A stretch of 64,000 bases of DNA, taken from positions 3,248,501 to 3,312,500 of the forward strand of contig NC_022524.1 in the NCBI RefSeq assembly GCF_000473245.1, read 5' to 3'. A program made the translations under genes and the position numbers. This document shows positions 46,136 through 55,180 of this stretch, piece after piece. Source of the stretch: Bacillus infantis NRRL B-14911 (lineage in GTDB: Bacteria; Bacillota; Bacilli; Bacillales; Cytobacillaceae). The notes beneath the pieces are model-generated. The model saw only the letters and a program-made list of their open reading frames with translations. It had not been told where the DNA came from and did not search any database. Position 1 is the stretch's first letter. Every line of letters starts with the position of its first letter.

Positions 46136-46837
46136 ATGGATCAAACGTTAAAGGTGACAAATGTGCTGGCAGATCCAACCCGCTATCATATTTATCAGTT
46201 CATAACAAAGAAGCACAGCGACGTCACTGTCCAGGAGATTGCTGAAAACTTCAGCATTCATGCGAATGTTGCCCGCCTGCATCTGTCTAAATTGGAAGAT
46301 GCCGGTTTATTGGTTTCCAAATCCGGCAAGACGGGAAAAGGGGGAAGGCCAAGCAGGCACTATAAGCTCTCCGATGAATTGATCCAGATGAATTTCCCTT
46401 TCCGGGATTTTCAGCTGCTTGCAAGAATCTGCATTGAATCAATGATGGGCCTCGGTGATGCCGGCAAAAAAGCCCTGAAGGAGACCGGAAGAAAATTTGG
46501 CAGGGAGCTCCTTATACAAGAATTGAACAGGCAGGAAAAAAAAGAGGAAGACCTTTCTTTTGACGAAAGATTCTTCTTGCTTAAGGGTGCGGCCATGGCG
46601 GCCGGTTTTTTCCCGGAGTTCAGCATGAATCCGGAAAAAACTAAAATATACTTCCAAATTTACAACTGCCCTTTTAAAGAGGTGGCAGCCAAACATCCGG
46701 CAGATGTGTGCGACATGCACTTCGAATACCTGCAAGGGATGCTCAGCGCACTTTTTCCTTCTGCCGAACTGGCTGAAACGGAAAATATGATGAATAACTG
46801 TAAATCGTGCTCATACTATGCAGCGGTTACAAAGTAA
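46136..46837 (+). CDS. Winged-HTH regulator with C-terminal cysteine cluster
   Basis: A 233-residue transcription regulator. An ArsR/DeoR-like winged helix (about 5-75: DPTRYHIYQFI, VTVQEIAENFSIHANVARLHLSKLE, GGRPSRHYKLS) precedes a helical region and a C-terminal domain with cysteines C178, C192, C222 and C225 (C-X13-C-X29-C-X2-C). The layout is like SufR-type iron-sulfur-sensing repressors, but membership is inferred. GGTGGAGGTGATG precedes the ATG, and a perfect TATAAT lies at 46104-46109. It lies next to the yqgY gene. Confidence 0.8.
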   Translation: MDQTLKVTNVLADPTRYHIYQFITKKHSDVTVQEIAENFSIHANVARLHLSKLEDAGLLVSKSGKTGKGGRPSRHYKLSDELIQMNFPFRDFQLLARICIESMMGLGDAGKKALKETGRKFGRELLIQELNRQEKKEEDLSFDERFFLLKGAAMAAGFFPEFSMNPEKTKIYFQIYNCPFKEVAAKHPADVCDMHFEYLQGMLSALFPSAELAETENMMNNCKSCSYYAAVTK

Positions 46838-46850
46838 CAGCAAAGAGTTG

Positions 46851-46880
46851 TTTACTTTTTAATAAGAATTACTTTATAAT
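46851..46880 (+). promoter_or_regulatory. SigA promoter of yqgY
   Basis: TTTACT (46851-46856), 18 bases, TATAAT (46875-46880), 41 bases before the yqgY start and just after the preceding gene. Confidence 0.55.
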
Positions 46881-46921
46881 ATGGTAGTGATTGAACTGCT
46901 TGCTTTAAAGGAGGGATACAT

Positions 46922-47167
46922 ATGGATCGCATGTACAGAGTATTGGGATTCTGGACGGGCATTTTTGCTGTCATGTTCTTCTTGGGGGACATGTATACAA
47001 CGTCTCTAATCTTCTTCGGCCAAACAGGATTTTTCCTGCTTCTAAGCTATTTAAAGCTTTCCGAACGTATGTATATTTATATTTTTGGCGCTTATTTAAC
47101 CGTTTTCTTTGTTGGCTTCACCTACTGGTCAACTTTTATGATGACCCCAGGAGCCGGTGGGCACTAA
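46922..47167 (+). CDS. yqgY: DUF2626 membrane protein YqgY
   Basis: An 81-residue protein with three short membrane helices and the YqgY/DUF2626 pattern (MDRMYRVLGFWTGIFAVMFF, then GDMYTTSLIFFGQTGFF). Function unknown. AAAGGAGGG precedes the ATG; a terminator follows directly. Confidence 0.88.
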   Translation: MDRMYRVLGFWTGIFAVMFFLGDMYTTSLIFFGQTGFFLLLSYLKLSERMYIYIFGAYLTVFFVGFTYWSTFMMTPGAGGH

Positions 47168-47179
47168 AGTGCGCAAAAG

Positions 47180-47210
47180 AAAAAGCGATGGAATTCCCAT
47201 CGCTTTTTTT
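47180..47210 (+). terminator. Intrinsic terminator of yqgY
   Basis: An 11-bp stem AAAAGCGATGG/CCATCGCTTTT (47181-47191 with 47197-47207), then a T run. Confidence 0.85.
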
Positions 47211-47287
47211 ATTTCAAGTAAAATTATATAACTCCGATTACTGTCCACAGCTGCGTTCCTTAACGAAGCAAGGCACTTGCACTCTTT

Positions 47288-48352
47288 CTATCCTTCACCC
47301 AGCCCTTTCGTCTGCACGATGCTATGAAAGGCAGCACTCATCCCGGAAGGCAGGATCAGCTGCCTGATCGCCCGGTTCCGCCTGCTGGCTGCAGAAAAGG
47401 GATCAGGATCGTCATGATTTAGCAGATCCTCCAGGATACCGCAGGAAAGTAGGAATTCATCCTGCCTGTACTTCCCTTCAAATTTCAAGTCCCGCTTCTC
47501 TCCCTCACGGATAAAAGAATCGAAATGGACATGGCTTGTTATGTCCATTTTGCCGGGGCTGCGCAAGAAGTCATCGATCAGCCTGTGATTGGAATAGCCC
47601 CTCAAGCTTCCTCTTTTCCTGGCAGGGTCCATCAATTCTTCATCTGTATATCCATAATCCACAGTCAGGACAATCCCCTTCTGAAGCATTTCAGAAATGG
47701 AAGATATTAATCCAATCATCCTTAAAGGGATTTCCAGTCGCTGATTTTCTTTTAGCTTTAAACCGTTTTCCCTTATGTAGGACAGCACAGAAGGATCCCC
47801 AAGGGGAACAGCTTCTTCCTTGAGCTCCCCGCTTTCCATTGCTACCATAACTTCCATCATACGCCCCTGCTGTTTTTCAACCACTCTGACCGGCAGGGCA
47901 TCGAATAATTCATTAGAAAAAATCAAACCGCAAAAAGGCTTAAGTTCCTCGAGAGAATCGACCTGCTGCACACGGGCTCCTATAAGAGAAGACTGCAGGC
48001 CTTTATGATATGGGCTTTCTTCTTTGACAAAATATGTGACAGGATCCCCGGACAGTTTATTCCACTCGTCAATGAATGCTGAAGCAAAACGGCCGTCCCC
48101 TGCCCCGATTTCACAGACACGGGAAGGGAGTCCCCGCTCCTGCGTTTGGCGGAAGTACCATTTGGCTACCGCCCTTCCATATATATCAGAAATATTTGAT
48201 GTGGTGATAAAATCCCCGTTACGCCCGATTTTCGGCTTGGGTACCATATAATAGCCTTTATTTTCGTCGTATAGTGCGATATCCATAAACTGCTCAGCCG
48301 TTATCCTTCCCGATGGGCTGCGGCTGATGATTTCAGTCAAAAGTTCCAGCAC
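47288..48352 (-). CDS. MidA/NDUFAF7-type SAM methyltransferase (DUF185)
   Basis: A 354-residue protein with the DUF185 pattern: MDIALYDENKGYYM, GRNGDFITTSNISDIYG, the SAM motif VCEIGAGDGRFA, IFSNELFDALPVRVVE and TVDYGYTDEEL. In mitochondria the relative NDUFAF7 methylates an arginine of complex I; the bacterial substrate is unknown. It follows yqgX in the same direction and probably shares its transcript. Confidence 0.88.
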   Translation of the reverse strand: MLELLTEIISRSPSGRITAEQFMDIALYDENKGYYMVPKPKIGRNGDFITTSNISDIYGRAVAKWYFRQTQERGLPSRVCEIGAGDGRFASAFIDEWNKLSGDPVTYFVKEESPYHKGLQSSLIGARVQQVDSLEELKPFCGLIFSNELFDALPVRVVEKQQGRMMEVMVAMESGELKEEAVPLGDPSVLSYIRENGLKLKENQRLEIPLRMIGLISSISEMLQKGIVLTVDYGYTDEELMDPARKRGSLRGYSNHRLIDDFLRSPGKMDITSHVHFDSFIREGEKRDLKFEGKYRQDEFLLSCGILEDLLNHDDPDPFSAASRRNRAIRQLILPSGMSAAFHSIVQTKGLGEG

Positions 48353-48380
48353 CCTTCATCCCCGCCTTTTACTTGATAGC

Positions 48381-49013
48381 TCAGAATCCATTAAGGAATG
48401 GATTGGAATCCATTTCCTGTCCAATGTAAGTGGCAGGCCCGTGGCCGGAGAGGACCAGGGTATCCTCCGGCAGTACCAGAAGCTTGTCGTGGATGCTCTT
48501 CAGCAGCTTTTCCTGGTTTCCGCCGGGAAGGTCTGTCCTTCCTATGCTTCCGCTGAACAAAGCATCACCTGAAGCTACCAGGCTTGCTTCCGGAAAGTAG
48601 AATGAAACACTTCCAGGCGAATGGCCGGGCGTCTCAATAATTTGGAACGAAAACGCGCCGATTTTCATTTCCTGATCTCCTGCAAGAAGATTATCCGCAG
48701 GCTTGGCAGTGACCTTGCCCATCCTGAAAAACTGTGAGCCGTTCAGGGAAGGATCACGCAGCCATGAGGATTCCTTTTTATGAAGATAAGCAGGACAGCC
48801 GAATTCTTCCCTGATTTCATCCAATGCACCAATATGATCAAAATGGGCATGTGTCAGCAGGACAGCAAGCGGCTTCAGCTTATTGCCCTTAATATACCCT
48901 GCCAGCTTTGACGCTTCACCACCCGGATCTATAATCAGGCAGGTTCCATCCTCTCTTGAGAGAACATAGCTGTTTGTCTGAATCGGTCCTAAAGGTATCT
49001 GTTTCCACTCCAT
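48381..49013 (-). CDS. yqgX: Metallo-beta-lactamase fold hydrolase YqgX
   Basis: Glyoxalase-II-like MBL protein of 210 residues. Metal motif THAHFDHIGAL, further ligands in ETPGHSPGSV, SGDALFSGSIGR and SGHGPATYI. The ATG at 49011-49013 has GGAGG nine bases upstream; the frame runs to 49037. B. subtilis YqgX belongs to the same subgroup, one of whose members detoxifies bacillithiol-linked aldehydes, so a thiol-ester hydrolase role is likely. Confidence 0.9.
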   Translation of the reverse strand: MEWKQIPLGPIQTNSYVLSREDGTCLIIDPGGEASKLAGYIKGNKLKPLAVLLTHAHFDHIGALDEIREEFGCPAYLHKKESSWLRDPSLNGSQFFRMGKVTAKPADNLLAGDQEMKIGAFSFQIIETPGHSPGSVSFYFPEASLVASGDALFSGSIGRTDLPGGNQEKLLKSIHDKLLVLPEDTLVLSGHGPATYIGQEMDSNPFLNGF

Positions 49014-49123
49014 TATATAAAGCCTCCAGTTGAACATTTATTTATGTATATTTTACACTATTACTAATACCACCTAAAGCTGATTGCATAAAGAGGATAA
49101 AAATAAACCGGGGGGATGCTGAA

Positions 49124-49612
49124 TTGAAGATTTTTTATGCTGCTGAGGCTTCAAGCCTTATCGGGGAATTGCCTGAGTTTGATCTGCTGCTCAGAAATGA
49201 AACAAGCCTGAAGGATACAGCGGGCACCCTATATTTGTTCGAATCTGAACAGGATAGGGAGACAGCGGTCTTTTTGCTGAAAGAAGGGCATCTGTTCGAA
49301 GACCGGCACCTCCTCATATACCTGGAAGATGCCATTATGGGGGAACATTTTGATGATTGCGGAACCATTTCAGAAAATGGGGAATATTATCTTTGGATGG
49401 AGCTTGTTCGCCCATTTGCCATAACAGCCGGGGAGGCGGCCCAGCGGGAGATGGCCCTGCTGCAATTTGAAGAGCATCTGGCTGCATCGTCTTCTCTCAC
49501 GTGCGGGCGCGTTTATTTTATCGGGGTACACCTGGAGGAGCTGGCTTTAGGGATTGCAAGGGCATACGACATAGAAGTGTCATTTTTAGACCTCGACAAA
49601 TTGGGTATATAA
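49124..49612 (+). CDS. Uncharacterised 162-residue protein
   Basis: I do not recognise a family. The protein is acidic, soluble and has no membrane segment or signal. It contains LEDAIMGEHFDDCGTISENGEYYLW in two parts, the LLQFEEHLAASSSL helix and two cysteines. TTG start with GGGGGGATG upstream. It lies alone on the plus strand between yqgX and yqgW; no terminator is evident before yqgW. Confidence 0.6.
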   Translation: MKIFYAAEASSLIGELPEFDLLLRNETSLKDTAGTLYLFESEQDRETAVFLLKEGHLFEDRHLLIYLEDAIMGEHFDDCGTISENGEYYLWMELVRPFAITAGEAAQREMALLQFEEHLAASSSLTCGRVYFIGVHLEELALGIARAYDIEVSFLDLDKLGI

Positions 49613-49695
49613 AATATATAATAATAACGAATGTAAACCATTACTTACATACAGATTTTACTAATCTGATCATACGATAAAGGGGGCTTTTCAAC

Positions 49696-49869
49696 ATGGG
49701 CTTGGTCATTGTCTTTGCTTTAGTTTCATTGCTTGCAGCATACGGCACCTTCTCTGCGCTTAAAAATAAGAATCTCCTGGGAATTGTGTTCGGAGGAGGC
49801 TCTTTTGCCGTTTTCGGCTGGTTTGCAGTTATGACCCTTATCCACCACGGTTTTCCGGCGGCACACTAA
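49696..49869 (+). CDS. yqgW: DUF2759 membrane protein YqgW
   Basis: A 57-residue protein: MGLVIVFALVSLLAAYGTF, then LLGIVFGGGSFAVFGWF and a tail ending HHGFPAAH, i.e. two membrane helices. It matches the YqgW/DUF2759 family by sequence and position. AAGGGGG lies upstream of the ATG; a strong terminator follows within 10 bases. Confidence 0.88.
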   Translation: MGLVIVFALVSLLAAYGTFSALKNKNLLGIVFGGGSFAVFGWFAVMTLIHHGFPAAH

Positions 49870-49876
49870 TGCATTG

Positions 49877-49910
49877 AAAAAAGCTTCTGCCTTGCAGCAA
49901 GCTTTTTTTA
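49877..49910 (+). terminator. Intrinsic terminator of yqgW
   Basis: Stem AAAAAAGCTT/AAGCTTTTTT (49877-49886 with 49899-49908), inner CTGC/GCAG, T run. Confidence 0.85.
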
Positions 49911-49919
49911 TTTTCACAG

Positions 49920-49953
49920 AAAAACAGGACTGCTTGAAAGCAGCCCTGTTTTT
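49920..49953 (-). terminator. Intrinsic terminator of yqgV
   Basis: Stem AAAACAGG and CTGC paired with GCAG and CCTGTTTT, followed on the minus strand by TTTTCTGTG; directly after yqgV. Confidence 0.75.
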
Positions 49954-49956
49954 CTG

Positions 49957-50277
49957 TTATTCCAATCCCTCCAGGCGGCTTTGCACCCTCGCTACCTTGT
50001 CTTCCATCTTTCTTGCAACATCCCGCCTGTCATCAATACGGATGTTGGTTGCAGCTCGTGCAAGGCCTTTTTCAAACGGCACTTCATGCATGGCTTCGAT
50101 AACCTTGAATAAATCCGGCAGCTCTCCTTCAATAAGCGTGCTCATAGGGGTCAGCTCAAACCTGATCAGCCCTTCGCTTTCAAACTTCTGCAGGACTCTT
50201 TGAATATCTGCCACATATGCACTGACACTTGGCGAACCAGTTCCGATCGGAATGATTGTTACATCTGCAATAGCCAC
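49957..50277 (-). CDS. yqgV: MTH1187-family thiamine-binding protein YqgV
   Basis: A 106-residue DUF77/UPF0045 protein: VTIIPIGTGSPSVSAYVADI, ELTPMSTLIEGELPDLFKVI and MHEVPFEKGLARAATNIRIDDRR in parts. Members bind hydroxymethylpyrimidine/thiamine and form small ferredoxin-fold oligomers. Lies on the minus strand between yqgW and yqgU. Confidence 0.9.
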   Translation of the reverse strand: MAIADVTIIPIGTGSPSVSAYVADIQRVLQKFESEGLIRFELTPMSTLIEGELPDLFKVIEAMHEVPFEKGLARAATNIRIDDRRDVARKMEDKVARVQSRLEGLE

Positions 50278-50372
50278 TTACATCACTCTTTCAATCTTAT
50301 TCAAAGCCTCTATAGCGCATAGAGGATTCATTTTGTATTGTAGACCTTTCCTTTTATAAACAAAAGGGAAAA

Positions 50373-51533
50373 CTATTCTTTTTTCACAAGATCAACTGTT
50401 GTTTTATCAGCCATATTCAGAAGCTTTTCAAAATAAAACCCGTACAGGCACCAGCTGCCTTCTGGAGCGCAGCTCAAAGGCTCGTTTTCCATCTCCTCGA
50501 AAATGGTATCCTTTATCTGTTCATCAGGACTGTAGCTGATCAGCCTGAAACCTTCTGCGTATGCATCTGCTTCTGTACTGTAGAGCGGTTCAAAGGTATA
50601 AAAATGACCGGCGGATTGATCGTATGCATAGTAAGGAACCAGCCAATCTGAATATCTTGTTAAATGAGGCATCGAAAAAGAAGATACACGCCGGAAGCCC
50701 CCGTCATAGAAGGTATACTCAGCCATCCCTTCCTGTTCCTGATCGACAGAAAGCGCCACTATCCCTTCAGGCAACGCTTCTGCTTTAATCAGATCATCAA
50801 GGACAGTTTTGGCCTCTCCATTCAAAAGCCCCATCGTTTTCATAGGAGCAAAGAGAGAAGGGCTTTGCTCGCTCCAATCCAGATAAAACAAATCGTCCTT
50901 GGATATCCATTGGGCAAAAGGCTCTGGCAATCCGATTTTTTCAAGCAGATTCCCGCTTATTTGAAAATGGTAAACCTGGAACTCCCAATCCTCATTAAAC
51001 ACAGAGAGCAGGAGGCTGTTCTCATCAAAAGGATTCCATTCAACTGCAAGCTCATACAGCTCCATCGTTTCTTCAGCTAATTGGGCTCCTTCATGATCAA
51101 TGATGGTAAGGGTGCTTTCATTGCCGGCCGGTGACTGGATGAGCAGATATTTCCCTGATGGGCTGACTGTTACAGCCGCAATCGGTTCCTCATCCTCATA
51201 GATTGTTTGCTGCTTCCCTGTTTTAATATTATGGGTAATCACTTTTGTTCCTTCCTGTTCCGCAACAGTAAAGGCAAGTATGTTCTTTCCAACCCATCCG
51301 TTGATGGACTGGATTTCCCCCTCTTCGACGGTTACAGGCTTCACCTTGAATTTTTCTTCCTGGTCTCCCTGCCCCTTGCCAGCTGTCTGGGCCGAATGAC
51401 CTTTCCCATTTTCCCCGCCATCCCGGCTGGCAGGCTCGGGGCTGCACCCGAATAGGATGAGTGTGGATAAAGCAAATATAAACAGGAATGGGCCTAAAAA
51501 CTTAAAAAATGGGTGAGAGTCTTCATGTTTCAT
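50373..51533 (-). CDS. yqgU: Lipoprotein YqgU
   Basis: A 386-residue lipoprotein: signal peptide with a lipobox (LILFGC) whose cysteine is at about residue 30, a Gly/Lys-rich spacer, then a beta-propeller-like domain with repeated strand patterns such as AAVTVSPSGKYLLIQS. No catalytic motif recognised. The ATG at 51531-51533 follows AAGGATG; the frame extends to 51575. Upstream of yqgV on the same strand. Confidence 0.85.
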   Translation of the reverse strand: MKHEDSHPFFKFLGPFLFIFALSTLILFGCSPEPASRDGGENGKGHSAQTAGKGQGDQEEKFKVKPVTVEEGEIQSINGWVGKNILAFTVAEQEGTKVITHNIKTGKQQTIYEDEEPIAAVTVSPSGKYLLIQSPAGNESTLTIIDHEGAQLAEETMELYELAVEWNPFDENSLLLSVFNEDWEFQVYHFQISGNLLEKIGLPEPFAQWISKDDLFYLDWSEQSPSLFAPMKTMGLLNGEAKTVLDDLIKAEALPEGIVALSVDQEQEGMAEYTFYDGGFRRVSSFSMPHLTRYSDWLVPYYAYDQSAGHFYTFEPLYSTEADAYAEGFRLISYSPDEQIKDTIFEEMENEPLSCAPEGSWCLYGFYFEKLLNMADKTTVDLVKKE

Positions 51534-51655
51534 TCCACACATCCTTTTTCCCTTCTGAGCCATAAATGGTTTCAAGTAAATTTATCTTTTATATTACAAA
51601 TATATTATATTTTAATAACAAAAATTTTTAAACCGATAATCGGCGAATATGTGAA

Positions 51656-52843
51656 TTACATATATATGGAAGCGAGGAAGATACCGAGCGTCTCTTCATA
51701 TATTTCATCAAACTGCGACAACGGAAGCGGGTTGATCCCTTTTCCCAGTTCGATCGTGAAACCGGGCCTCTGGAATTCTTTTATAAACCAATCCTTGTAT
51801 CCTGCAAAACTGTCCACATACTGGATGGCCTCATAGCCGCTTACCCTTGCAAACTCGCTGGCAAGCGCGGCAGATTCAGGCGGTTCCAGACCCTCATATC
51901 CCCAATAGAACTCCTCTCCCTGGGTATGATAGGCAAGAATCCTTCCAAATTCCCGCTCCCTTGCAAGTGCTGCCATCGCCTGAGCCTCTGGCTCTGTTAA
52001 AGGGGCAGTCCCTGGAAAATCCCTTGGTGCAGGAGCCTTTTCTTCTGTCCGCTCTTTTTCTACTTCCCACTTGGCGGGAAATTGATTGTTCAGGTCCACT
52101 CCCCGGATATTGGCTTTCCAGCCTGTAAAATCTGTGCTACCCCTGTTAATTTCTGCCAGTTCTGCTTCCATTCCTCCGGGAGGACCTTCCAGGACCAGGT
52201 TTACCCCATCCGGGTTTACCATCGGTACGATGGATAGATCGACTGAATCATATAAAGGAAGTGTGCTGATGCCCCTTATGGGCGTGCTGTTCGTTAGAGA
52301 TAGCAGGAATGTGTTCAGTTGGAGCATTAATACAGATGATGTGATCCATTCATTGGCATGGAATGAAGCATTCAGGTGCACCTTCTTGCTCCCATTGCCG
52401 AGCCTGATTTCATATAGGGTTTTCCCGAGGACGCTTTCCCCTGCTGAACCTATCTTTATGAAGGGAAAGATGTCGGCAAGCTCCCTGATATCATTTTCAA
52501 GCTGGTCAAATGTATATTTTATCCGCCCATTTACGACTGGGGAAACGGCCCTCACAGGAATCAGTATTTCCTCTCCGGGCTGTATCCTGTTTGGATTGAC
52601 ATCCTGGTTCAGGAGAAGCAGCGCATCCACTGAAAGGCTGCGGGACGCGCTTATTTTCCAGAAGGTATCATTTTCGCGGATTATATAGGATTGTACAGTA
52701 AAGCCGGGAATCGCTATTTCCTGGCCGATTTGCAGCATTGCCGGATCCACTCCAGGGTTGGAGTCAGCCAAAAGCCCTGCTGGAACCATAAAAAGACTGC
52801 TGTAATACCAAAGCGTATCGCCTGATCGGACTGCTACTTTCAT
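51656..52843 (-). CDS. yqgT: LysM and M14 peptidase YqgT (gamma-D-Glu-diamino acid endopeptidase type)
   Basis: A 395-residue peptidoglycan hydrolase. Two N-terminal LysM repeats (residues 1-47 and about 50-97, each ending in an IxIP-type motif) precede a zinc carboxypeptidase domain with HANEW and the later histidine in AYHTQGEE, and the catalytic glutamate in FTIELGKG. It cuts the gamma-D-Glu to diaminopimelate bond, as in related endopeptidase I. No signal peptide is seen, so it probably acts in the sporangium or on muropeptides in the cytosol. The ATG at 52841-52843 has AAGGGGG upstream. Confidence 0.9.
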   Translation of the reverse strand: MKVAVRSGDTLWYYSSLFMVPAGLLADSNPGVDPAMLQIGQEIAIPGFTVQSYIIRENDTFWKISASRSLSVDALLLLNQDVNPNRIQPGEEILIPVRAVSPVVNGRIKYTFDQLENDIRELADIFPFIKIGSAGESVLGKTLYEIRLGNGSKKVHLNASFHANEWITSSVLMLQLNTFLLSLTNSTPIRGISTLPLYDSVDLSIVPMVNPDGVNLVLEGPPGGMEAELAEINRGSTDFTGWKANIRGVDLNNQFPAKWEVEKERTEEKAPAPRDFPGTAPLTEPEAQAMAALAREREFGRILAYHTQGEEFYWGYEGLEPPESAALASEFARVSGYEAIQYVDSFAGYKDWFIKEFQRPGFTIELGKGINPLPLSQFDEIYEETLGIFLASIYM

Positions 52844-52906
52844 GAAGATCCCCCTTTCCATCTTCTCATATGTATGACAGAAAGAGGCCCATCATTACGG
52901 TCTATA

Positions 52907-52946
52907 AAAGAAGGGCTGCATTTTTTCTTTGCAGCCCCTTTTTCCG
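52907..52946. terminator. Terminator downstream of yqgS
   Basis: Stem AAGGGCTGCA/TGCAGCCCCTT (52911-52920 with 52930-52940) with a T-rich loop and flanking A and T runs, close to the yqgS stop. Confidence 0.7.
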
Positions 52947-52952
52947 TGTGAT

Positions 52953-54830
52953 TCAGTTATCGCCCTTTTGTTTAATATACGGAGAATCCTCATAAAACCT
53001 CAGGAGGTCGCCATAAATAATTTTATCGGAATATTCAAGTTCATTTTTTGCTTTCTCTATATACGGCTCACAGGCTGCAGCGTCCGCCGGTTCAGCGGTT
53101 TCCTTGCTGTAGCAGGTGTCCCTTGTATAAATGTAGTCTTTTGTAATGAAGCTGCCATCCCTAAGCACCGTAAACTCCTGGCGGTCATTTGCAAACAGAT
53201 CTGATCCAAAATCGATGTCATCCCTGGTGTCTATGCCAAGGAGATGGAGTATAGTCGGCTTTATATCGATCTGCCCGGACACTTTCGAAATCGTTTTTCC
53301 CTCCTGGCCGGGAATGTGTATGATGAGAGGGACCCGCTGCAGCTGGGTGCTTACAAACGGAGTAACCTCTGTGCCAAGGAACTCTCCCATCGCTTTATTA
53401 TGGTTCTCTGAGATGCCGTAATGGTCACCATAAAGGATGATGATGGAATCTTCATATATCCCCTCATCTTTAAGCTTCTGAATGAAATTTTTAATGGCTT
53501 CATCAGTGTAGCGGACAGTAGGGAAATAGTTATCAACCGTTTTGTTGCCGGAAGTATATGGTTCAATGAACTGATCTTCTTCCCCAAGCTCGAAGGGGAA
53601 GTGGTTGGTCAGCGTGATGAACTTTGCATAATAAGGTTCAGGCATTTCTTTTAAGTGCTGTATTGACTGTTCGAAGAAATCGATATCTTTCATCCCCCAG
53701 CCGACTGAATTGGTTTCAGTCACCTCATAATCCGGAAGAGAATAAAACCGCTGATAACCAAATGAATCATACATGATATCCCTGTTCCAGAAGCTCTTAT
53801 TGTTGGCATGGAGTGACGCTGTGTAATATCCGTTCTGATTCAGGATTTCAGGAGCAGCGGCAAATTTATTCCCGGAATGGGTGAAAAATACTGCTCCCCT
53901 GCTGAGCGGATAAAGGGAATTATCCACAAGGAATTCAGAGTCAGATGTTTTCCCTTGTGCTGTCTGATGGTAAAAATTATTGAAATAGTAGCTTTCTTTT
54001 ATGAAGTCATTCAGAAAAGGTGTGATTTCCTGCCCGTTGACTTTTTCATTTATGACAAAATTCTGGGTGGATTCCATTGAAATGAGAATGACATTCTTCC
54101 CTTTGGCAATGCCGAACATATCATCCGCCGGGGCAACGTAGCTGGCGCGGGCATAATTTCCTATGTCCGCCAATTCGCTCCCGTCAGCCAAGGCCCGCTG
54201 TGCTGAGGATTTTGACTGCAGGAACACATCGTAAATATGATAATTATAGGTGCCGATATTCTTGACCAGCATTTCCCTGTCAAAGGTACGTGTCAGCAGC
54301 TGGGGACGCTCGGTTTCTGCAAGCCCTAAATTAAAGAAGGCAATGGCAACGGCAGCCAGGAAGAATGCCCTCCGGTTCTTTTGGGAATGTTCGCGGTACA
54401 CCAGTGCCTGGGGTCTGAACATCATGATGATGGCCAGAATAATAAAATCTGCAAAATAAAGCAGATCAGTCAAATTAAGCAGCTCGCTTACACTGCTTCC
54501 AAGATCGCTCATATTGCTCGTTTGGAACAGAACCGGGACTGTCAGGAAATCATTGAAAAACCGGTAAAAGACCACATTTGCAAAAAGGATGGCTGATATA
54601 ATGAAACTGGAAATTACAACATACCTGACTTGATTTTTCTTCTTCAGAAAAAGTCCGAATCCCAGCACAAACATTAAAAAGCTAAGCGGATTGATCAGCA
54701 GGATTAATTCCTGTTTGAAGTTCTCAATTTTTATATCGAAGCTAGTTTTATAGGCGATATAGGTTTTAAGCCAGAGCACTGCTACCGCAAATCCAATCAG
54801 GTTAAGCGCAGGCCATCTTTTATTCCCCAT
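52953..54830 (-). CDS. yqgS: LTA synthase family protein YqgS
   Basis: A 625-residue polytopic enzyme of the LtaS family: five N-terminal membrane helices (about 8-175) and an extracellular sulfatase-fold domain with the catalytic threonine in [13 protein letters not shown] and metal ligands in [18 protein letters not shown] and GDHYGISEN. It polymerises or primes glycerol-phosphate lipoteichoic acid; in B. subtilis YqgS is a paralogue of LtaS. Start ATG 54828-54830 with GGGAGG upstream. Confidence 0.92.
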   Translation of the reverse strand: MGNKRWPALNLIGFAVAVLWLKTYIAYKTSFDIKIENFKQELILLINPLSFLMFVLGFGLFLKKKNQVRYVVISSFIISAILFANVVFYRFFNDFLTVPVLFQTSNMSDLGSSVSELLNLTDLLYFADFIILAIIMMFRPQALVYREHSQKNRRAFFLAAVAIAFFNLGLAETERPQLLTRTFDREMLVKNIGTYNYHIYDVFLQSKSSAQRALADGSELADIGNYARASYVAPADDMFGIAKGKNVILISMESTQNFVINEKVNGQEITPFLNDFIKESYYFNNFYHQTAQGKTSDSEFLVDNSLYPLSRGAVFFTHSGNKFAAAPEILNQNGYYTASLHANNKSFWNRDIMYDSFGYQRFYSLPDYEVTETNSVGWGMKDIDFFEQSIQHLKEMPEPYYAKFITLTNHFPFELGEEDQFIEPYTSGNKTVDNYFPTVRYTDEAIKNFIQKLKDEGIYEDSIIILYGDHYGISENHNKAMGEFLGTEVTPFVSTQLQRVPLIIHIPGQEGKTISKVSGQIDIKPTILHLLGIDTRDDIDFGSDLFANDRQEFTVLRDGSFITKDYIYTRDTCYSKETAEPADAAACEPYIEKAKNELEYSDKIIYGDLLRFYEDSPYIKQKGDN

Positions 54831-54950
54831 GATCATACCTCCCTGCATTGCCGATTGAAAGACAAGCGTATGCTAAATTATGGAAGATCAACAAAGATAA
54901 TCTTAATGCTTTCTCAATAAAAAATCAATTTTACATTTACATTCTGAATG

Positions 54951-55095
54951 TATAATAGGTTATTGGCTGATTCCTTCTTACCCATCTTATTAGACGTTTC
55001 AAACAATGAAAGGTTTCCGGTTTGTCCTGTTCTGCCAAAAATGCTTCTATAGTCCGATGACTGTCTCCCGCCATAGGGGGACTTTTTACTATGCT
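54951..55095 (+). ncRNA. Possible small RNA between yqgS and glcK
   Basis: The 350-base gap has no credible gene. On the plus strand a perfect TATAAT (54951-54956) follows TTTACA (54930-54935) or TTTTAC (54929-54934) at 15-16 bases. About 120 bases on, GTCTCCC/GGGGGAC pair (around 55064-55084) and are followed by TTTTT, an intrinsic terminator. Together they suggest a short transcript of about 130 nt. The start of an ORF at 55006 is likely incidental. Low confidence. Confidence 0.3.
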
Positions 55096-55142
55096 ATTAT
55101 GGTTTCCTTTTTCCCAACCTTAAATCCTCCGGTTTTCTTCAC

Positions 55143-55177
55143 AAAAAAAACCTTCTGCGCAGGCAGAAGGCTTTTTA
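55143..55177. terminator. Terminator of glcK (bidirectional)
   Basis: A perfect 8-bp stem CCTTCTGC/GCAGAAGG (55151-55158 with 55163-55170), with eight As on one side and TTTTT on the other; directly after glcK. Confidence 0.85.
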
Positions 55178-55180
55178 TAA

